In this document: positions 1-10,083 of the stretch, piece after piece
How positions within the stretch are numbered: position 1 is the stretch's first letter
Layout of the letters: each line of letters begins with the position of its first letter
Notes under the pieces: generated by a model
What the model saw: the letters and a program-made list of their open reading frames with translations, nothing else
Databases searched by the model: none
What the model was told of the DNA's origin: nothing
Assembly: GCA_002688105.1 (NCBI GenBank)
Contig: NZBQ01000002.1
Span: forward strand, 117,393 to 150,583
From: Dehalococcoidales bacterium
Lineage (GTDB): Bacteria; Chloroflexota; Dehalococcoidia; Dehalococcoidales; GCA-2688105
Length of the DNA stretch: 33,191 nt
Direction: 5' to 3'
Made by a program: the position numbers and the translations under genes

Positions 1-45
1 ATTACCGTGAGACAAAGCCCCAGATTATCTTTAGAGCCAGGAGTT

Positions 46-1209
46 CTAAAAAGTAGGACTTACCTCCATACCAACCAGTACTGGCGGCAACCCAACTGAA
101 TCAACTGGTCGGGCTGGCGCCACGATATACTCTCGCCACAAGGCATCCAGCCCGACCATATTAAAACCGTAAACCTGCTCTAAGGCGCCATCATAGGTGC
201 TACCCTGTTTAAAAATATTCAGTAGCTCAAGCATCTTACCCTGCCCATAACTACTGATAAGAAATTCAACCAGGCTGTAGCTCTGGGTGTAGGAAAGGGC
301 AGCCTCATCGGCATAAGCCGAAAAGGGAGATGATAAGCTACGCACTGAGATAAGACTGTTTTCAGCTATTGCCCTATCAAGATAAGTCACATATCCCGGA
401 AGCAGAGGCCCCTCAGTATACATAGCTAGACCCTCATCAAGCCAGGCAGGTATCTCCCCGTAGGGATTAAGCGTCATCTGATGGACAACCAGATGGGTCA
501 GTTCATGGGCAATTGCCTTCTTGCCCCAATCAAGGTTATCTGGGGATATGCCAATAGCGATAATACCAAACCTGGTAAAAGCTACTCCTCCCGTCCACTC
601 CTGAGGAAAAATCATAGCTCCTTGTAAATCACTGGGGTCAGTGTAGATATACATCTTAACCGGCTTCTCCAAATGAGCACCCGCATCACCAGTCAGCCGG
701 GTCAGGGCTTGCTGAGCCGTGGTCATTATCTCCTGAGCAAAGGACGGCTCCCCTTCATACCAGTATATAGTTACCTCACCCTCGGTTAAACTTTGCCAGG
801 AATAGCGCTCATCATCAAAATCGACACGAACCGGAGCCGTTTTAACCTCATTACCCGCGGCATCCTTCACCGCCCACCAATAGTCTATACCGGACCCCGG
901 CGGCAACCCGCCTACTCTCACCATTTCCAAAGTCCAGCTAACATCAACCACAGTACCGGGCACAAATTCAAGATAAGCCTCGCTGGTTACCCGAGCGTAG
1001 CTCATCCGGTCAACCTCATAGTGAAGGCGAATATCCGTGATACTGACATCACTCCGGGCAGACAGACTAAAATTGAGCCCCATCGGAAACTCTACCTGAG
1101 CTGAGCTATCTAATACGGTTAACCCACCCTGGGCTTGAACCAGACCGGGGCTCAATACCGCCAAGGCTAAGCAAACCACCAGGGCTAATATAATAACTTT
1201 CCTAATCAT
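46..1209 (-). CDS. Secreted/membrane-anchored peptidase MA-like metalloprotease
   Basis: 387 residues. Residues 1-27 form a signal peptide: basic MIRK, a hydrophobic core and an AQA-type cleavage site. A beta-rich region (about 30-135) is followed by a gluzincin metallopeptidase domain. The zinc motif HELTH lies at 235-239, and a downstream Glu in WLDEGLAMY (E259, 20 residues later) fits the third zinc ligand of the peptidase MA/M1-like family. The protein is therefore probably an exported zinc protease acting outside the membrane; its substrate cannot be told. The ATG overlaps the prfB stop codon by four bases (ATGA), and the ribosome site GGAGGAGAAGG lies in the end of prfB, so the two are translationally coupled. 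The family call rests on the two zinc motifs and the secretion signal. Confidence 0.85.
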   Translation of the reverse strand: MIRKVIILALVVCLALAVLSPGLVQAQGGLTVLDSSAQVEFPMGLNFSLSARSDVSITDIRLHYEVDRMSYARVTSEAYLEFVPGTVVDVSWTLEMVRVGGLPPGSGIDYWWAVKDAAGNEVKTAPVRVDFDDERYSWQSLTEGEVTIYWYEGEPSFAQEIMTTAQQALTRLTGDAGAHLEKPVKMYIYTDPSDLQGAMIFPQEWTGGVAFTRFGIIAIGISPDNLDWGKKAIAHELTHLVVHQMTLNPYGEIPAWLDEGLAMYTEGPLLPGYVTYLDRAIAENSLISVRSLSSPFSAYADEAALSYTQSYSLVEFLISSYGQGKMLELLNIFKQGSTYDGALEQVYGFNMVGLDALWREYIVAPARPVDSVGLPPVLVGMEVSPTF

Positions 1210-2310
1210 CCTTCTCCTCCTACAATACTACGGAGATAAGCAGTTATAAAACCATCCAGTTCCCCGTCTAATACCGCATCGGGATTACTGGTCTGGTAAT
1301 CAGTCCGGTGGTCCTTTACCATTTTATACGGATGGAGGACATAGCTTCTAATCTGGTTACCCCAGCCAGCGGATACATGCTTACCCTTAAAACTGGCTCT
1401 TTCTTTATCTCGCTTAGCCAACTCTAGCTCTAACCGGCGAGACTGGAGTATTTTTAAGGCGGTCTCCTTGTTCTGGTATTGAGAACGCTGACTCTGACAG
1501 GTGGCCACCAAGCCGGTGGGAAGGTGAGTCAACCTAACCGCACTGCTTGTCTTCTGCATATGCTGCCCCCCGGGTCCGCTTGACCTGAACGTTTCCACCT
1601 TTAAATCATCGGGCTCTATACTTACCTCGGTATCGGCTTCAGCTTCAGGCATAACCTCAACCAGAGCAAACGAGGTATGCCGGGCATGGTCAGCATCAAA
1701 AGGAGAAAGGCGAACCAGCCGATGGACGCCGTGCTCTGATTTTAAGTAACCGCAGGCATAAGCTCCTTTAACTCCGATAACCACACTCTTTATTCCGGCC
1801 TCTTCACCAGGAGAAGTATCCAATATCTCAGCTTTATAGCCACGGCGCTCAGCCCAGCGAAGATACATTCTCAGCAGCATCTCCGCCCAATCCTGAGATT
1901 CGGTGCCGCCAGCCCCAGCATGAATAGCCAGCAGAGCATTCATGGCATCGTACTCGCTGGTAAAAGCCGCTTCCAATTCCAGCTCATCAAGGCGAGAGGT
2001 TACTTTATCCACCTCGGACTGAATCTCTTCTCGAAGCGAGGTGTCCTCTTCCTTCAGTGCCAGGGAGACCAATCCAACAAGCTCAGCAACCTTTGTCTCC
2101 AGTCCCCGCCATATCTGCACCACTCTCTTCTGTTCAGCCAGCTGGCGCATAATTCCCTGTGCCTTAATCGGGTCTGACCAAAAATCAGGCTCGGCTGACT
2201 GCTTCTCTAACCGGACAACTTCTTCTTCACGGGCAGCGATGTCAAAGATGCACCAGCGACATAGAAACTCTAGCCCTTAAATCCTCTAATTTATCCCTTA
2301 ACTCCTGCAT
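1206..2310 (-). CDS. prfB: Peptide chain release factor 2 (programmed +1 frameshift)
   Basis: RF2 ends translation at UGA and UAA codons. The main frame (2243 down to 1206) carries the RF2 anticodon-like tripeptide SPF (full-length residues about 202-204) and the catalytic GGQ loop in SGPGGQHMQKT (about 247-249). The gene starts at the ATG at 2310 behind GAGGAAGG. It reads 22 codons to CTT, then TGA at 2244-2242. A +1 slip on CTTTGAC restores the long frame, giving 367 residues, close to the usual ~365. A GGTG sequence just before CAT-CTT-TGA may act as the internal anti-ribosome-stimulating site. This is the classic autoregulatory frameshift of bacterial prfB: scarce RF2 lengthens the pause at its own UGA. 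It sits 21 bp downstream of the endonuclease V gene and overlaps the next gene by 4 bp. Confidence 0.96.
2241..2247 (-). promoter_or_regulatory. prfB: prfB programmed +1 frameshift site
   Basis: The minus strand reads CTTTGAC. Frame 0 from the ATG at 2310 meets TGA as codon 23; shifting by one base continues as GAC-ATC-GCT into the RF2 frame. The heptanucleotide is the same as the conserved bacterial RF2 slip site. Confidence 0.93.
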
Positions 2311-2331
2311 CCTTCCTCACCAGCAGTTATT

Positions 2332-3039
2332 CTACCCAAAAAGCTCGGGTTGATAGTCTACCCCGGACGTTAAGCTATCCCTAACTTGTTTCAGATTGCC
2401 TCCTGCCGCCAGATGGGCAAGTCGAGTAGGCTCAGGTAAGCGATAACCACGACAGCAGTTCATCACCCAGTAAATAGCAGTGTTCAGGTCAACCTTATGA
2501 CCGATAGAAACATAGACAGGATTTACGCCAAGCCTGGTTCGTAGAGCTACGCCTATAGTCTCACCATTATCTATTACTTCAGCGTAGCTACCTGGCTCCT
2601 CACCCGGCATTTCATGACTGCCGCACAGTCGGGACTTAGCGCAACCAACGGTTGGCGTATCCAGAAAGAGCCCTAAGTGAGAGGCAAGTCCCATTCGTCG
2701 CGGATGGGCAATTCCCTGACCATCCACCAGAATAAGGTCAGGGATAGTAGTTAGCCTCTGACAGGCGTCCAGAATCAAGGGCGACTCCCCGAAGGATAAA
2801 AACCCCGGGATATAGGGGAAATTGAGTTCCCCCCGGGCTACTTCCGTTTCTGCCAGTCTCAGTTCGGGATAGCTCAAGACAACCACCGCCCCGGTAGCCA
2901 TCTCCTGTTCCTTCCCTACCGATATATCCACACCGGCGATAAAGCGGGGAGTAATGATCTCACTTTTTCTAGACACCTGTGCCGCCAGCCTCAACTGCGT
3001 ATCCAGTGCTTCGGCGTGACTGACCTGCCAACTATGCAA
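2332..3039 (-). CDS. nfi: Endonuclease V (deoxyinosine 3' endonuclease)
   Basis: Cuts DNA one nucleotide 3' of deoxyinosine, starting repair of deaminated adenine. Family motifs in order: AGVDIS (first catalytic Asp), [11 protein letters not shown] (catalytic Glu; the usual FRE is FGE here), [12 protein letters not shown] (catalytic Asp), the [11 protein letters not shown] core and the C-terminal GYRLPEPTR block. The open frame extends to a TTG at 3093, but a strong promoter (TTGCCA-N17-TATAAT, 3062-3090) lies inside that extension, so the start must be downstream. I chose the TTG at 3039 behind GGAGAGG, giving 235 residues and an N-terminus as long as in E. coli Nfi. A GTG at 3048 or 3054 is also possible. 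It is the first gene of a minus-strand operon with prfB and the peptidase. Confidence 0.9.
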   Translation of the reverse strand: MHSWQVSHAEALDTQLRLAAQVSRKSEIITPRFIAGVDISVGKEQEMATGAVVVLSYPELRLAETEVARGELNFPYIPGFLSFGESPLILDACQRLTTIPDLILVDGQGIAHPRRMGLASHLGLFLDTPTVGCAKSRLCGSHEMPGEEPGSYAEVIDNGETIGVALRTRLGVNPVYVSIGHKVDLNTAIYWVMNCCRGYRLPEPTRLAHLAAGGNLKQVRDSLTSGVDYQPELFG

Positions 3040-3061
3040 CCTCTCCACTCTCACACTACTG

Positions 3062-3090
3062 ATTATAACGGCAATGAAGGTTGCTGGCAA
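3062..3090 (-). promoter_or_regulatory. Promoter of nfi-prfB-peptidase operon
   Basis: The minus strand reads TTGCCA (3090-3085), a 17-base spacer, then TATAAT (3067-3062), close to the sigma-A consensus. It faces away from the rpsP promoter; the two -35 boxes are 18 bp apart. Confidence 0.75.
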
Positions 3091-3108
3091 CAATACTTTA
3101 AGCTACTA

Positions 3109-3138
3109 TTGACAGTTATGCCCATTATATCGCATAAT
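3109..3138 (+). promoter_or_regulatory. Promoter of rpsP-khpA-rimM
   Basis: TTGACA (3109-3114), an 18-base spacer, then CATAAT (3133-3138). The ribosome site AAGGGGGAGAGG and the rpsP ATG at 3166 follow closely. Confidence 0.75.
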
Positions 3139-3165
3139 GTTAAGTTACAACGAAGGGGGAGAGGT

Positions 3166-3435
3166 ATGGTAAAGATCAGATTACGCCGAGTGGGTGCCAA
3201 AAAAAAGCCAAGCTACCGACTGGTAGCTGCTGATAGTCGGTCTCCCCGCGACGGAGCATTTCTAGACATCATCGGATACTTTAACCCACTAACCGACCCG
3301 GAAACAATAGTTATCGACGAAGAAAAAGCTCTACATTGGCTGAACCATGGGGCTCAACCTACCGCTACTGCTGCCAGATTAATATCAAAGGCAGGCACTA
3401 TGGAAAAGTTCAACAAAATCAAGGAGAAGACATGA
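3166..3435 (+). CDS. rpsP: 30S ribosomal protein S16
   Basis: 89 residues, normal for S16, a small-subunit assembly protein. The N-terminus [18 protein letters not shown] is the family signature, followed by the ADSRSPRDG and GYFNPL blocks and a C-terminal helix with the [12 protein letters not shown] segment. The start at 3166 is fixed by the strong ribosome site AAGGGGGAGAGG and by homology; the open frame upstream to 3016 is not coding because it covers both divergent promoters. The stop overlaps the next start as ATGA. It is the first gene of a short translation operon with khpA and rimM. Confidence 0.97.
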   Translation: MVKIRLRRVGAKKKPSYRLVAADSRSPRDGAFLDIIGYFNPLTDPETIVIDEEKALHWLNHGAQPTATAARLISKAGTMEKFNKIKEKT

Positions 3436-3659
3436 AAGAACTAATCGAATACATCGCCAAATCAATTGTGGATGCGCCTGATGAAGTAGTAGTTACTGAG
3501 GAAACCGATGAGGAGGGATTAATACTTAAATTGCAGGTTGCCGATGATGATAAGGGGAGAGTTATTGGTAAGCAAGGCCGAATAGCCGCCGCCATGCGCA
3601 CCTTGATTAGGGTAAAAGCAGCTAAACAAGGCACCAGAGCCACTCTTCAAATCATCTAA
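3432..3659 (+). CDS. khpA: KH-domain RNA-binding protein KhpA
   Basis: 75 residues, a single KH domain. The GXXG RNA-binding loop is GKQG at residues 46-49 within [16 protein letters not shown]. In Gram-positive bacteria KhpA works with KhpB (Jag) as an RNA chaperone linked to growth and cell-size control; the partner is not in this window. The ATG at 3432 overlaps the rpsP stop by four bases and has AAGGAGAAG upstream, so it is coupled to rpsP. Placement between rpsP and rimM is common in bacteria. Confidence 0.93.
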   Translation: MKELIEYIAKSIVDAPDEVVVTEETDEEGLILKLQVADDDKGRVIGKQGRIAAAMRTLIRVKAAKQGTRATLQII

Positions 3660-3723
3660 GTAATAATAATCCTATAAGCACGAATAGATTTAGACTTACC
3701 AAATCAGCGACCCAGAATCGGGA

Positions 3724-4230
3724 ATGAAATCCTCCAAGCTGGAATTTGTAACTATTGGTCAAATCCTTGCCCCCTGGGGTGTCAAGGGCAAGCTAAAGAT
3801 AGAGGTAGTAACCGATTTCCCTCAACGCTTCGCCCCCGCCTCAAAGGTCTATGTTAACCGACAGCCTGCGACCATTGACAGCACTGAGTGGCATAAGGGC
3901 AAGTTAATCATCAAGCTCAACCAGATTGATACCATTGAAGCGGCACAAAGGCTACGGGGGCAACCTATAGAGATACATTACCGCCAACTCTATCCGCTAC
4001 CTGAAGAGCAATACTACCATTTTCAAATCATCGGGCTAGAGGCATGGACAACCCAGGGAGAACTACTGGGAAAAGTCACTGAAATTTTAACTGCGGAGAG
4101 TAATGACAACTATGTAGTTAACGGAGCCAGAGGAGAGATTCTTATTCCTGCCATTGACGATGTAGTCAAATCGGTTGACCTTGATAGCGGACGGATAACA
4201 ATTGAGCCAATTGAGGGACTACTGCCTTAA
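3724..4230 (+). CDS. rimM: Ribosome maturation factor RimM
   Basis: 168 residues, normal for RimM, which binds S19 and helps mature the head of the 30S subunit. The N-terminal RimM barrel has the motif TIGQILAPWGVKGKLKI (residues about 11-27). The C-terminal PRC barrel starts near residue 95 (YYHFQIIGLEAW) and includes GEILIPAIDDVVKSVD. It lies 64 bp after khpA with only a weak ribosome site (CGGGA), so its expression may be lower. The usual neighbours trmD and rplS do not follow; the next gene, atpC, is convergent with a 32-bp gap. Confidence 0.94.
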   Translation: MKSSKLEFVTIGQILAPWGVKGKLKIEVVTDFPQRFAPASKVYVNRQPATIDSTEWHKGKLIIKLNQIDTIEAAQRLRGQPIEIHYRQLYPLPEEQYYHFQIIGLEAWTTQGELLGKVTEILTAESNDNYVVNGARGEILIPAIDDVVKSVDLDSGRITIEPIEGLLP

Positions 4231-4262
4231 ATCAAAAAACACTAACCGGAACAACTTTAGTT

Positions 4263-4691
4263 TTAGAGATTACTTCCCGGCTTTCTTTTTCTCTTCTGCA
4301 CAAACTCTAGGCGAGTTAGGGCGCGGTGCAGTGCTGCCTCGGCTCGAGCCACATCCAAATCTGGACCACGCTGGCTGAGCAGTTCCTGTGCCCGACGCTT
4401 CGCCTCTTCCGCCCGGGCAATATCAATCTCCTCAGCACGTTCCGCAGCATCGGCCAAGACTATTACCCGGTCAGGGCGCACCTCAAGAAATCCGCCGGTA
4501 ATGACCAAGATGAACTCCTCACCATCAACCTTCCTGGCTCGTAACTCACCCGGCTGTAACATGGTCATCAGTGGGGTATGACTAGGCAAGATTCCCAGCT
4601 GACCCTCAACACCCGGAGCCACCACCGAATCCACGTCCTCTGAGAAAACTACCCGCTCTGCGGTAACAATATCAAGTTTCATGGCAGACAT
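4263..4691 (-). CDS. atpC: ATP synthase epsilon subunit
   Basis: 142 residues, normal length. Epsilon is part of the central stalk coupling F1 to the c-ring and can inhibit ATP hydrolysis. The N-terminal beta-sandwich carries [31 protein letters not shown] and [15 protein letters not shown]. The C-terminal helical hairpin (about 85-142) is rich in Ala, Arg and Glu. MSA-MKLD gives two possible ATGs three codons apart. It is the last gene of the atp operon, 20 bp after the 103-residue membrane protein gene that separates it from atpD. Confidence 0.96.
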   Translation of the reverse strand: MSAMKLDIVTAERVVFSEDVDSVVAPGVEGQLGILPSHTPLMTMLQPGELRARKVDGEEFILVITGGFLEVRPDRVIVLADAAERAEEIDIARAEEAKRRAQELLSQRGPDLDVARAEAALHRALTRLEFVQKRKRKPGSNL

Positions 4692-4711
4692 AATTCTCTA
4701 CTCGTTAAACC

Positions 4712-5023
4712 TCAACAGCAAGTGTTTACTGAATTCCTAACAAGGTCCATTACCAGGCACGAGCTAAACCGCCTTTGCCGCCGTTTCATCAGGCGTTGTC
4801 TTATCTTCCCCCCGACATATTGACCAGCGGCAAAGGCAGCCACGAAGACAGGAAACATAGCCCAGCTCCAGCCCAACAGTGAAAGCCTGAGCCCGATAGC
4901 CACTAGCACTGGAATATGGACAGCCATTATCCACTGAATTGAAAATATCCTAGTATTTGACCTCCAGTAGCCAAAAAAGATATTAACTAAGAATATAGAT
5001 ACCGAAGCCAAAAACAGAGTCAT
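4712..5023 (-). CDS. Unknown small membrane protein inside the atp operon
   Basis: 103 residues, not recognised. Three hydrophobic segments can be seen: about residues 2-18 (FLASVSIFLVNIFFGYW), 28-49 (IQWIMAVHIPVLVAIGLRLSLL) and 53-70 (WSWAMFPVFVAAFAAGQYVGG). A basic tail follows (KIRQRLMKRRQRR). The ATG lies 5 bp after the atpD stop, and a GGAGG within the end of atpD serves as ribosome site, so it is translated with the operon. atpC follows after 20 bp. The canonical order has atpD directly followed by atpC, so this is an inserted gene. A role in assembling or tuning the synthase is plausible but is only inferred from position. It is not a recognisable AtpI or AtpZ; that role is filled by the first gene of the operon. 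Confidence 0.8.
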   Translation of the reverse strand: MTLFLASVSIFLVNIFFGYWRSNTRIFSIQWIMAVHIPVLVAIGLRLSLLGWSWAMFPVFVAAFAAGQYVGGKIRQRLMKRRQRRFSSCLVMDLVRNSVNTCC

Positions 5024-5028
5024 ATTGA

Positions 5029-6435
<1,407 letters not shown>

Positions 6436-7296
6436 CTAAGCCAGAGCCGCCGCCCCACCGATAATGTCAAGAAGCTCCCTGGTTATTGACTCCTGGCGGG
6501 CTTTATTATACAGCAGTGTCAAATGCTCAATAAGCTCATTGGCGTTTTCCGTGGCATTTCTCATCGCCACCATTCTGGCTGACTGCTCACTGGCAATAGA
6601 CTCCAGAATAGCGTGATAAACCTGCATCTCAACAAATCTCGGTAAGAGCTGGCCCAACACCCCCGCCGGTCCTGGCTCATATATATAATCTACATTCTGT
6701 GCGGTAGGTATAACCGCCGGTTCCACGGGAAGTATCTGCTTCACCATCGGTCTCTGAACCATCGTGGAAACAAACTGAGCATGGACTAAATAGACCAAAT
6801 CCACCTCGTCATTAGAGTAACCATCGATAAGAAGACGAGATATAGGTAGGGTATCAAACAGGACGGGGCGGTCACCAAGTCGGGTAAACTCAGCCTTAAT
6901 ATCCCGTCCGTATCGCCTCATAAAATCAAACCCCTTGAGACCAACGGTAATAAGCTCAACCGGCACATCCTTTTCCAGAATAACACTCGCTGTCTTGCGG
7001 TTGATATTAGCCACCAGCCCGCCGCACAAACCCCGGTCAGGGGTAATATGAACGATAGCGATTTTGTGTACCGGCCGACGCTGTAGCAAGGGATGCGGCA
7101 CGGCTCCACCTGCCTCAGCTAAGGCAGCTAAATCGGCCAGTACCTGGGCTATCTTCTCCGAATAAGGGCGCCCGGCTAAACCTCTTTCCTGTGCCCGTCT
7201 CATCTTGGAGGCAGCCACCATCTCCATCGCCCGGGTAATCTTAGCTATGCCCCGGATACCACGTGTCCGGCGGCGAATCAAACGAATATTAATCAA
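6436..7296 (-). CDS. atpG: ATP synthase F1 gamma subunit
   Basis: 286 residues, normal for gamma, the rotating shaft inside the alpha/beta hexamer. The N-terminal helix reads IRLIRRRTRGIRGIAKITRA followed by MEMVAASKMRRA. The GLCGG turn is in TPDRGLCGGLVANINR, and the C-terminal helix has RMVAMRNATENANELI and ITRELLDIIGGAAAL. A GGAGAGGCC ribosome site precedes the ATG. It is separated from atpA by 103 bp that hold a two-hairpin repeat, the widest gap among the F1 genes. Confidence 0.97.
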   Translation of the reverse strand: MINIRLIRRRTRGIRGIAKITRAMEMVAASKMRRAQERGLAGRPYSEKIAQVLADLAALAEAGGAVPHPLLQRRPVHKIAIVHITPDRGLCGGLVANINRKTASVILEKDVPVELITVGLKGFDFMRRYGRDIKAEFTRLGDRPVLFDTLPISRLLIDGYSNDEVDLVYLVHAQFVSTMVQRPMVKQILPVEPAVIPTAQNVDYIYEPGPAGVLGQLLPRFVEMQVYHAILESIASEQSARMVAMRNATENANELIEHLTLLYNKARQESITRELLDIIGGAAALA

Positions 7297-7319
7297 TCTT
7301 TAGGCCTCTCCTTCTTAAT

Positions 7320-7379
7320 CCCCCTCTCCTTAAAAGGAGATGGGGAAAGATGGTTTTTGAAGGGGATCCGCCCCTTCAA
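7320..7379. repeat. Composite two-hairpin repeat, copy A (inside atp operon)
   Basis: Two inverted repeats fill most of the atpA-atpG gap. Hairpin 1 has 12-base arms at 7320-7331 and 7334-7345 (CCCCCTCTCCTT type, one mismatch, 2-base loop). Hairpin 2 has perfect 9-base arms at 7357-7365 and 7371-7379 (TTGAAGGGG/CCCCTTCAA, 5-base loop). Reversed, the arrangement matches the element at 17999-18052, where an AGGGGCG hairpin is followed by a T/A-rich spacer and the CCCCCTCTCCTT hairpin. In the atp mRNA these would be strong hairpins just upstream of atpG. Confidence 0.75.
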
Positions 7380-7399
7380 TCTATCCCAAATAGTGACCT

Positions 7400-8914
7400 C
7401 TACTCCAAACTAAGACCCTGTTTAAATTCCGCAATAGCCATCTTTAATTTCTCTTCAGTTTCAGGAGTAATCTCCTTTTCTCCAGCAATAGCTTTACCTA
7501 TTTCAGGATGATTTGCCCCCATAAACCTATAGAAATCAGCCTCAAAAGCCCCGACCTTATCCACCGGTATATCGTCAAGATAACCGTTAATAGCTGCATA
7601 CAAAATCATAACCTGCTTATCTATCGGCACCGGGACATACTCAGGTTGCTTCAGGATTTCAGTAATTCGTTGGCCCCGCTCAAGCTGAGCTCTGGTGGCT
7701 TTATCCAGCTCAGCGGTACCAAATTGGGCGAAAGCAGCCAGTTCCCGGTATTGAGCCAGCTCCAGCCTCAGCCTACCCGCCACCTGCTTCATCGCCTTGG
7801 TTTGAGCGGCGCTCCCCACCCGGGAAACCGATAAGCCAACATTGAGTGCCGGCCTGATGCCCGCATTGAACAGGTCTGTTTCCACATAAATCTGACCATC
7901 CGTAATTGAAATAACATTAGTCGGAATGTAAGCGGATACATCTCCCGCCTGAGTCTCAATAATCGGCAATGCGGTAAGCGAACCGCCACCATGCTCCGGA
8001 GCATATTTAGCGGATCTCTCCAGCAGACGACTATGCAAATAGAAAACATCGCCAGGGTAAGCCTCCCGTCCCGGCGGACGTTTCAGAAGCAGTGAAAGCT
8101 GACGATATGCCCAGGCATGCTTGGAAAGGTCGTCATAGATAACCAAAGCATCCTTCCCCTGCTCCATAAACCCCTCACCTATAGCACAGCCAGCGTAGGG
8201 AGCCAGATACTGCATTGCCACCGAATCAGCAGCGTTAGCAGCAACCACAATAGTGTGCTCCATCGCTCCGTGTTCCTCTAAAGTGGCTACCACCCGCGCT
8301 ACCTTGGAAGCCTTCTGCCCAATGGCGACGTAGACACAGGTCAAATCACCACCCTTCTGATTGATAATAGTATCCAGGGCAATAGCCGTCTTGCCCGTAG
8401 AGCGGTCACCAATAATAAGCTCTCTTTGTCCCCGACCTAAGGGAATCATGCTATCTATCGCCTTAATACCGGTTTGCACCGGGGTATCCACTGACTTACG
8501 CATGGTGACATTGGGGGCAACACGCTCCATAGGTCGAGTCTTATCCGTCTTTATTGCTCCTCTGCCATCCAGAGGACGACCCAGTGAATCAACCACTCTG
8601 CCAATGAGAGCTTCGCCCACCGGCACCTCAGCAATGCGACCCGTGCACCTAACCTCGTCCCCTTCCTTAATCTCAGTATAATCGCCCAGGATAACCGCCG
8701 CTACACTATCCTCCTCCAGATTCAGGGCAATTCCCATAGTCTCATTAGGAAACTGAAGCAACTCATTATACTTAGCCCCAGCTAACCCGTGAATCCGGGC
8801 AATACCATCACCAATCTCAATCACCGTGCCCACATCCACCATAGTTACTGCCGAGCCGAACTGCTCAATCTGCTGCCTGATAACAGAAGCAATATCCTGC
8901 CCTCTAATTGTCAT
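7400..8914 (-). CDS. atpA: ATP synthase F1 alpha subunit
   Basis: 504 residues, normal for alpha, the non-catalytic nucleotide-binding subunit that supplies the arginine finger. The P-loop is GDRSTGKT (169-176), where most homologues have GDRQTGKT. Other blocks are GMALNLE-like [33 protein letters not shown] and the arginine-finger region [18 protein letters not shown]. It starts 5 bp after atpH. The downstream gap to atpG carries the hairpin repeat. Confidence 0.98.
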   Translation of the reverse strand: MTIRGQDIASVIRQQIEQFGSAVTMVDVGTVIEIGDGIARIHGLAGAKYNELLQFPNETMGIALNLEEDSVAAVILGDYTEIKEGDEVRCTGRIAEVPVGEALIGRVVDSLGRPLDGRGAIKTDKTRPMERVAPNVTMRKSVDTPVQTGIKAIDSMIPLGRGQRELIIGDRSTGKTAIALDTIINQKGGDLTCVYVAIGQKASKVARVVATLEEHGAMEHTIVVAANAADSVAMQYLAPYAGCAIGEGFMEQGKDALVIYDDLSKHAWAYRQLSLLLKRPPGREAYPGDVFYLHSRLLERSAKYAPEHGGGSLTALPIIETQAGDVSAYIPTNVISITDGQIYVETDLFNAGIRPALNVGLSVSRVGSAAQTKAMKQVAGRLRLELAQYRELAAFAQFGTAELDKATRAQLERGQRITEILKQPEYVPVPIDKQVMILYAAINGYLDDIPVDKVGAFEADFYRFMGANHPEIGKAIAGEKEITPETEEKLKMAIAEFKQGLSLE

Positions 8915-8919
8915 CTAAT

Positions 8920-9453
8920 TTACCTCCTTGCCAACTCCCTCTTTAATGCCTCTAATTTACTACGGGTACTGCCGTCAAGCAACTTACCACCAATCCTGGC
9001 GATAATCCCGCCGATTATGCTGGAATCCACTTCAGGCTTGATTACCACCTTTTTGCCGACTACAGCCCCGATACGCTCACCCAACCTTAATCTATCTTCA
9101 TCATCAAGGGGAACAGCAGTAATAACCTCAGCCGGCTCTATGCCATGATAGCTATCCAGCAACCGCTGATACTCGTCAGCAATATCGCCCACCATACTCA
9201 ACCTGCCTCTGGTTTGTAGTAGATAAACCAGATTTAGAGCTAGAGGATTTATATCAGCTAATTGTTTGGAGAGGAGCTTGGCCTTAGCCTCAAAATTAAA
9301 TTTAGGGTTCTCAAAAAAAGCAATAACCGTGCTATCCTCACCGAGGCCAGCAACCTTCCTCAGGTCAGACTGCCACCGGTCTAATTCTTTGCTCTCCAGC
9401 GCAATATCAAATACAGCTTGAGCATAGCGCTTGGCATAAAGCCTTCTCGCCAC
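8920..9453 (-). CDS. atpH: ATP synthase delta subunit
   Basis: 177 residues, normal for delta, the peripheral-stalk cap that joins b to alpha. The N-terminal domain starts MARRLYAKRYAQAVFDIALE. The C-terminal family signature is present as DSSIIGGIIARIGGKLLDGSTRSKLEALK. It lies 25 bp after atpF and 5 bp before atpA. Confidence 0.96.
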   Translation of the reverse strand: MARRLYAKRYAQAVFDIALESKELDRWQSDLRKVAGLGEDSTVIAFFENPKFNFEAKAKLLSKQLADINPLALNLVYLLQTRGRLSMVGDIADEYQRLLDSYHGIEPAEVITAVPLDDEDRLRLGERIGAVVGKKVVIKPEVDSSIIGGIIARIGGKLLDGSTRSKLEALKRELARR

Positions 9454-9478
9454 AGCATCTCCTTAAAATAATAGCAAA

Positions 9479-9979
9479 CTAGCCCTTTTTCAGGGTGGTG
9501 CTTTCTTTCAACACCTTATCAATAATCTGGCGATGTGCCTTCTTATCCAGTGAGCGGTCAATGACCTTCTCGGCCGCCTTTATGGTTAAGTCGGCAAACT
9601 CCTTGCGCAGCTCACCAATAGCCTCATCCCGCTCTCGCTGAATCTCGGTACGTGCCCGAGCGATGAGCAATTCAGCATCTCGCTTTGCCTCCTGCTGTGT
9701 CTGCTGTCTGACCTCCTCCCCAGTCCGCACTGCCCGGGCGACTAGCTCCTGCCCCTCTTTACCGGCAGCTTCAATTCGTTTCTCAGCCTCTTCTTCGGCA
9801 TGGGCTGCCTGCTCCTTAATAGACTCGGTTTGTTCTATGCTCTCCTTAATCTTCCGGGAGCGCTCGTCAAACATCCTCATAATCGGCTTATAGGCAACCA
9901 GATACAGAAGAACCAGCAGGATAGCAAAATTTATGATTTGAGCTAGCAATGTTGGCAAACTAATGCCAAGACCTTCCAT
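9479..9979 (-). CDS. atpF: ATP synthase Fo b subunit
   Basis: 166 residues, normal for b, the peripheral stalk. One N-terminal membrane helix (about 8-30, with LLAQIINFAILLVLLYLVAY) is followed by KPI and a long charged coiled coil rich in Glu, Lys, Ala and Arg to the C-terminus. Only one b gene is present, so the stalk is probably a homodimer. It follows the 35-residue microprotein gene after 104 bp. AAGGGGAGTAAA before the ATG is the ribosome site. Confidence 0.96.
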   Translation of the reverse strand: MEGLGISLPTLLAQIINFAILLVLLYLVAYKPIMRMFDERSRKIKESIEQTESIKEQAAHAEEEAEKRIEAAGKEGQELVARAVRTGEEVRQQTQQEAKRDAELLIARARTEIQRERDEAIGELRKEFADLTIKAAEKVIDRSLDKKAHRQIIDKVLKESTTLKKG

Positions 9980-10083
9980 TTTACTCCCCTTTTCAACCGG
10001 TTAATGCATAATTAATTAAGCTCTTATAGTTATCCGCACACGCAGTATTGGGACAGACTCCCCGGAAACACCGAGGGTTGTCT

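Noticed and set aside
4231-4262. Bidirectional terminator between rimM and atpC
   Set aside because: The 32-bp convergent gap has no inverted repeat and no clear T run after a stem.
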